Shown here: piece after piece, positions 4,831-5,915 of the stretch
Position numbering within the stretch: the stretch's first letter is position 1
How the letters are laid out: each line of letters opens with the position of its first letter
Source: Gammaproteobacteria bacterium
GTDB taxonomy: Bacteria > Pseudomonadota > Gammaproteobacteria > Pseudomonadales > Oleiphilaceae
Reading direction: 5' to 3'
DNA length: 5,915 nt
Assembly (NCBI GenBank): GCA_029268325.1
Contig: JAJUGC010000152.1
Span: 1 to 5,915, forward strand
Notes under the pieces: model-generated
Database searches by the model: none
Told to the model about the DNA's origin: nothing
The model's input: the letters and a program-made list of their open reading frames with translations, nothing else
Translations under genes and position numbers: made by a program

Positions 4831-5619
4831 TTACCATGTCAGGCCCATTTCACGGCGTATACTTTTGGCTAAACCGTCAAGTCCGGGGAACATAGAGCGG
4901 TGGGTAATCCCCAGTTTCTGCAGTTCCTGGCAAACATTGGCCTTGCAGTTGGCCGGCACAATAAACTTGGCCAAACGGCGAATATGGGGCTCATACATTT
5001 TGCCCCGATCCAGGGGAAGGATCTCTGAGTGATCATCCGGAAACGGAAATACGCAAAAGCAGCTCTCTTGGTTGCTCACGCGCTGATTCAAATAGTCTTG
5101 CGAATAGGCCACCAGGGTGCCGGATTCATCCAGCCTACGGTCAATATCGGTGAGTTGGCTCCACCATTCCTTCGGCTCCAGAGCCCAGAGGATCCCTTCT
5201 TCGGCCAGGCCGGGGTTCTCCACAGTAAAGAACAAGGCCTTCAGTGGATTGGTGGTCCAGTCCAGCAAGCGGGTTGGCAAACCATAATGCTGGGCCACCA
5301 CCAGCCATTCCAGCTTGTTGTCCGGCTCCCGAGCAATAAATGAACGGGAATATTTCTGAAACCGCTCAAGCAGCACCTGCTCTAACAGGTGCCAGCCACC
5401 ATATTGGCCAACCACGTCATGCATGCGCCCGATGGCTGGAACCAGGGACCAGTCTGCCCGTGCCTGGCCGCGAAACATCTGGAAAGAGTCCAGCTCCTTG
5501 AGCCGAGCCAGCAAGTCCACCACCGAGCCAATTCGGTATTCCTGCATTTCAGCCGCACCCGGCGACAGTTTCTGGTCATTTTCCGATCTACCCAGACCTG
5601 CAGGTGCCATCTGAATCAT
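4831..5619 (-). CDS. FRG-domain protein
   Basis: This 262-residue protein carries the FRG domain, named after the Phe-Arg-Gly motif, here in MFRGQARADWSLVPAIGR (48-65). The second family block QHYGLPTRLLDWTTNPLKAL spans 110-129, with FF following. The domain covers about 28-240, so it fills nearly the whole protein. No signal peptide or membrane segment is visible. FRG proteins are scattered through bacteria, often in accessory regions; their biochemical role is not settled to my knowledge. The ATG at 5619 is 4 bases after the stop of the upstream hydrolase, which suggests translational coupling, but the ribosome site (GGGG about 8 bases before) is weak. In-frame Met codons at residues 4 and 25 are alternative starts; Met25 lies just before the conserved region. 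Confidence 0.88.
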   Translation of the reverse strand: MIQMAPAGLGRSENDQKLSPGAAEMQEYRIGSVVDLLARLKELDSFQMFRGQARADWSLVPAIGRMHDVVGQYGGWHLLEQVLLERFQKYSRSFIAREPDNKLEWLVVAQHYGLPTRLLDWTTNPLKALFFTVENPGLAEEGILWALEPKEWWSQLTDIDRRLDESGTLVAYSQDYLNQRVSNQESCFCVFPFPDDHSEILPLDRGKMYEPHIRRLAKFIVPANCKANVCQELQKLGITHRSMFPGLDGLAKSIRREMGLTW

Positions 5620-5623
5620 CCCG

Positions 5624-5914
5624 TTACCCCAGCACCTGAGGCTCCGACTCCATCTCCTGACTTTCCTCCGATTGGCGAGTGCGGGAAAGCAGCCAACTGA
5701 TCACCTGCGGATCCGAATAGGTGACATCCCAAGAGTTATGCCCCACTCCCGGGTACTCGGTATAGCGCACCTCCCCTCCTGCTTCCCTCAGTGCCTCCAC
5801 CATGCGCCGGGACTCATCCACAGGAACAATCTCGTCTGCTTCGCCATGAAACACCCAAACCGGAATATTTTGCAGGCGTTGCGCGGCTCCGGCGTAATCC
5901 TTCTCTGGGCTCTC
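5624..5914 (-). CDS. Alpha/beta hydrolase (prolyl oligopeptidase/carboxylesterase-like), C-terminal part
   Basis: The frame enters from the right edge and ends with TAA at 5624-5626; 96 residues are visible. The sequence IPVWVFHGEADEIVPVDES carries the acid of the catalytic triad (Asp27 of the visible part), and YPGVGHNSWDVTY carries the His (His59). The nucleophile Ser would be outside the window. The block GHNSWD followed by DP and WLL is typical of esterases of the prolyl oligopeptidase/dienelactone hydrolase type, often secreted lipoproteins, which cannot be judged here because the N-terminus is missing. A hydrophilic tail rich in Glu and Ser follows the domain. The gene probably forms an operon with the FRG gene. 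Substrate unknown. Confidence 0.88.
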   Translation of the reverse strand, partial: ESPEKDYAGAAQRLQNIPVWVFHGEADEIVPVDESRRMVEALREAGGEVRYTEYPGVGHNSWDVTYSDPQVISWLLSRTRQSEESQEMESEPQVLG

Positions 5915-5915
5915 A

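Noticed and set aside
5389..5700. 103-codon plus-strand frame opposite the FRG gene
   Set aside because: It is antisense to the well-conserved FRG coding sequence and extends into the hydrolase end; low complexity and no ribosome site.

Overview
The window is about half G+C and reads as the chromosome of a gammaproteobacterium, probably a free-living or marine one. The evidence is a DUF2288 protein, a c-di-GMP EAL protein, a PuuD-like amidotransferase with a hydrophobic insert, a sigma-54 promoter and perfect E. coli-type DnaA boxes. Genus cannot be fixed from the sequence. There are no tRNA, rRNA, CRISPR, transposase or phage genes.

Layout. Bases 1-630 (+) are the C-terminal part of an EAL-domain protein with a damaged active-site motif. 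Bases 741-1569 (+) are a class I glutamine amidotransferase (peptidase C26) gene broken by one extra base in a run of eight C; its catalytic His is also replaced by Arg. Bases 1570-2139 are a long non-coding stretch between convergent genes, with AT-rich segments and two groups of DnaA boxes. Next is a minus-strand pair: a DUF2288 protein (3265-2942) followed 40 bases later by a calcineurin-like metallophosphoesterase (2901-2140). Bases 3266-3834 are a second long intergenic region. It holds a third copy of the DnaA-box repeat, a perfect 10-bp hairpin, two related palindromes and a sigma-54 promoter, which drives a 65-residue unknown protein (3835-4032, +). Convergent to it, on the minus strand, lie a 168-residue unknown protein (4599-4093), a 231-base spacer with a strong inverted repeat, an FRG-domain protein (5619-4831) and, 4 bases upstream of that, the C-terminal end of an alpha/beta hydrolase (5914-5624).

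How the parts fit together. Three transcription units are supported: EAL then amidotransferase (+), DUF2288 then phosphoesterase (-), and hydrolase then FRG (-), the last perhaps reading on to the 168-residue protein. No complete multi-gene pathway is evident. The strongest unexplained signals are a paired DnaA-box repeat in the intergenic regions on both sides of the DUF2288-phosphoesterase operon, and the sigma-54-controlled small gene. I see no clear evidence of an undescribed defence or mobile system. The FRG-hydrolase pair is the only candidate for an unusual functional pairing, and its partner is cut by the window edge.
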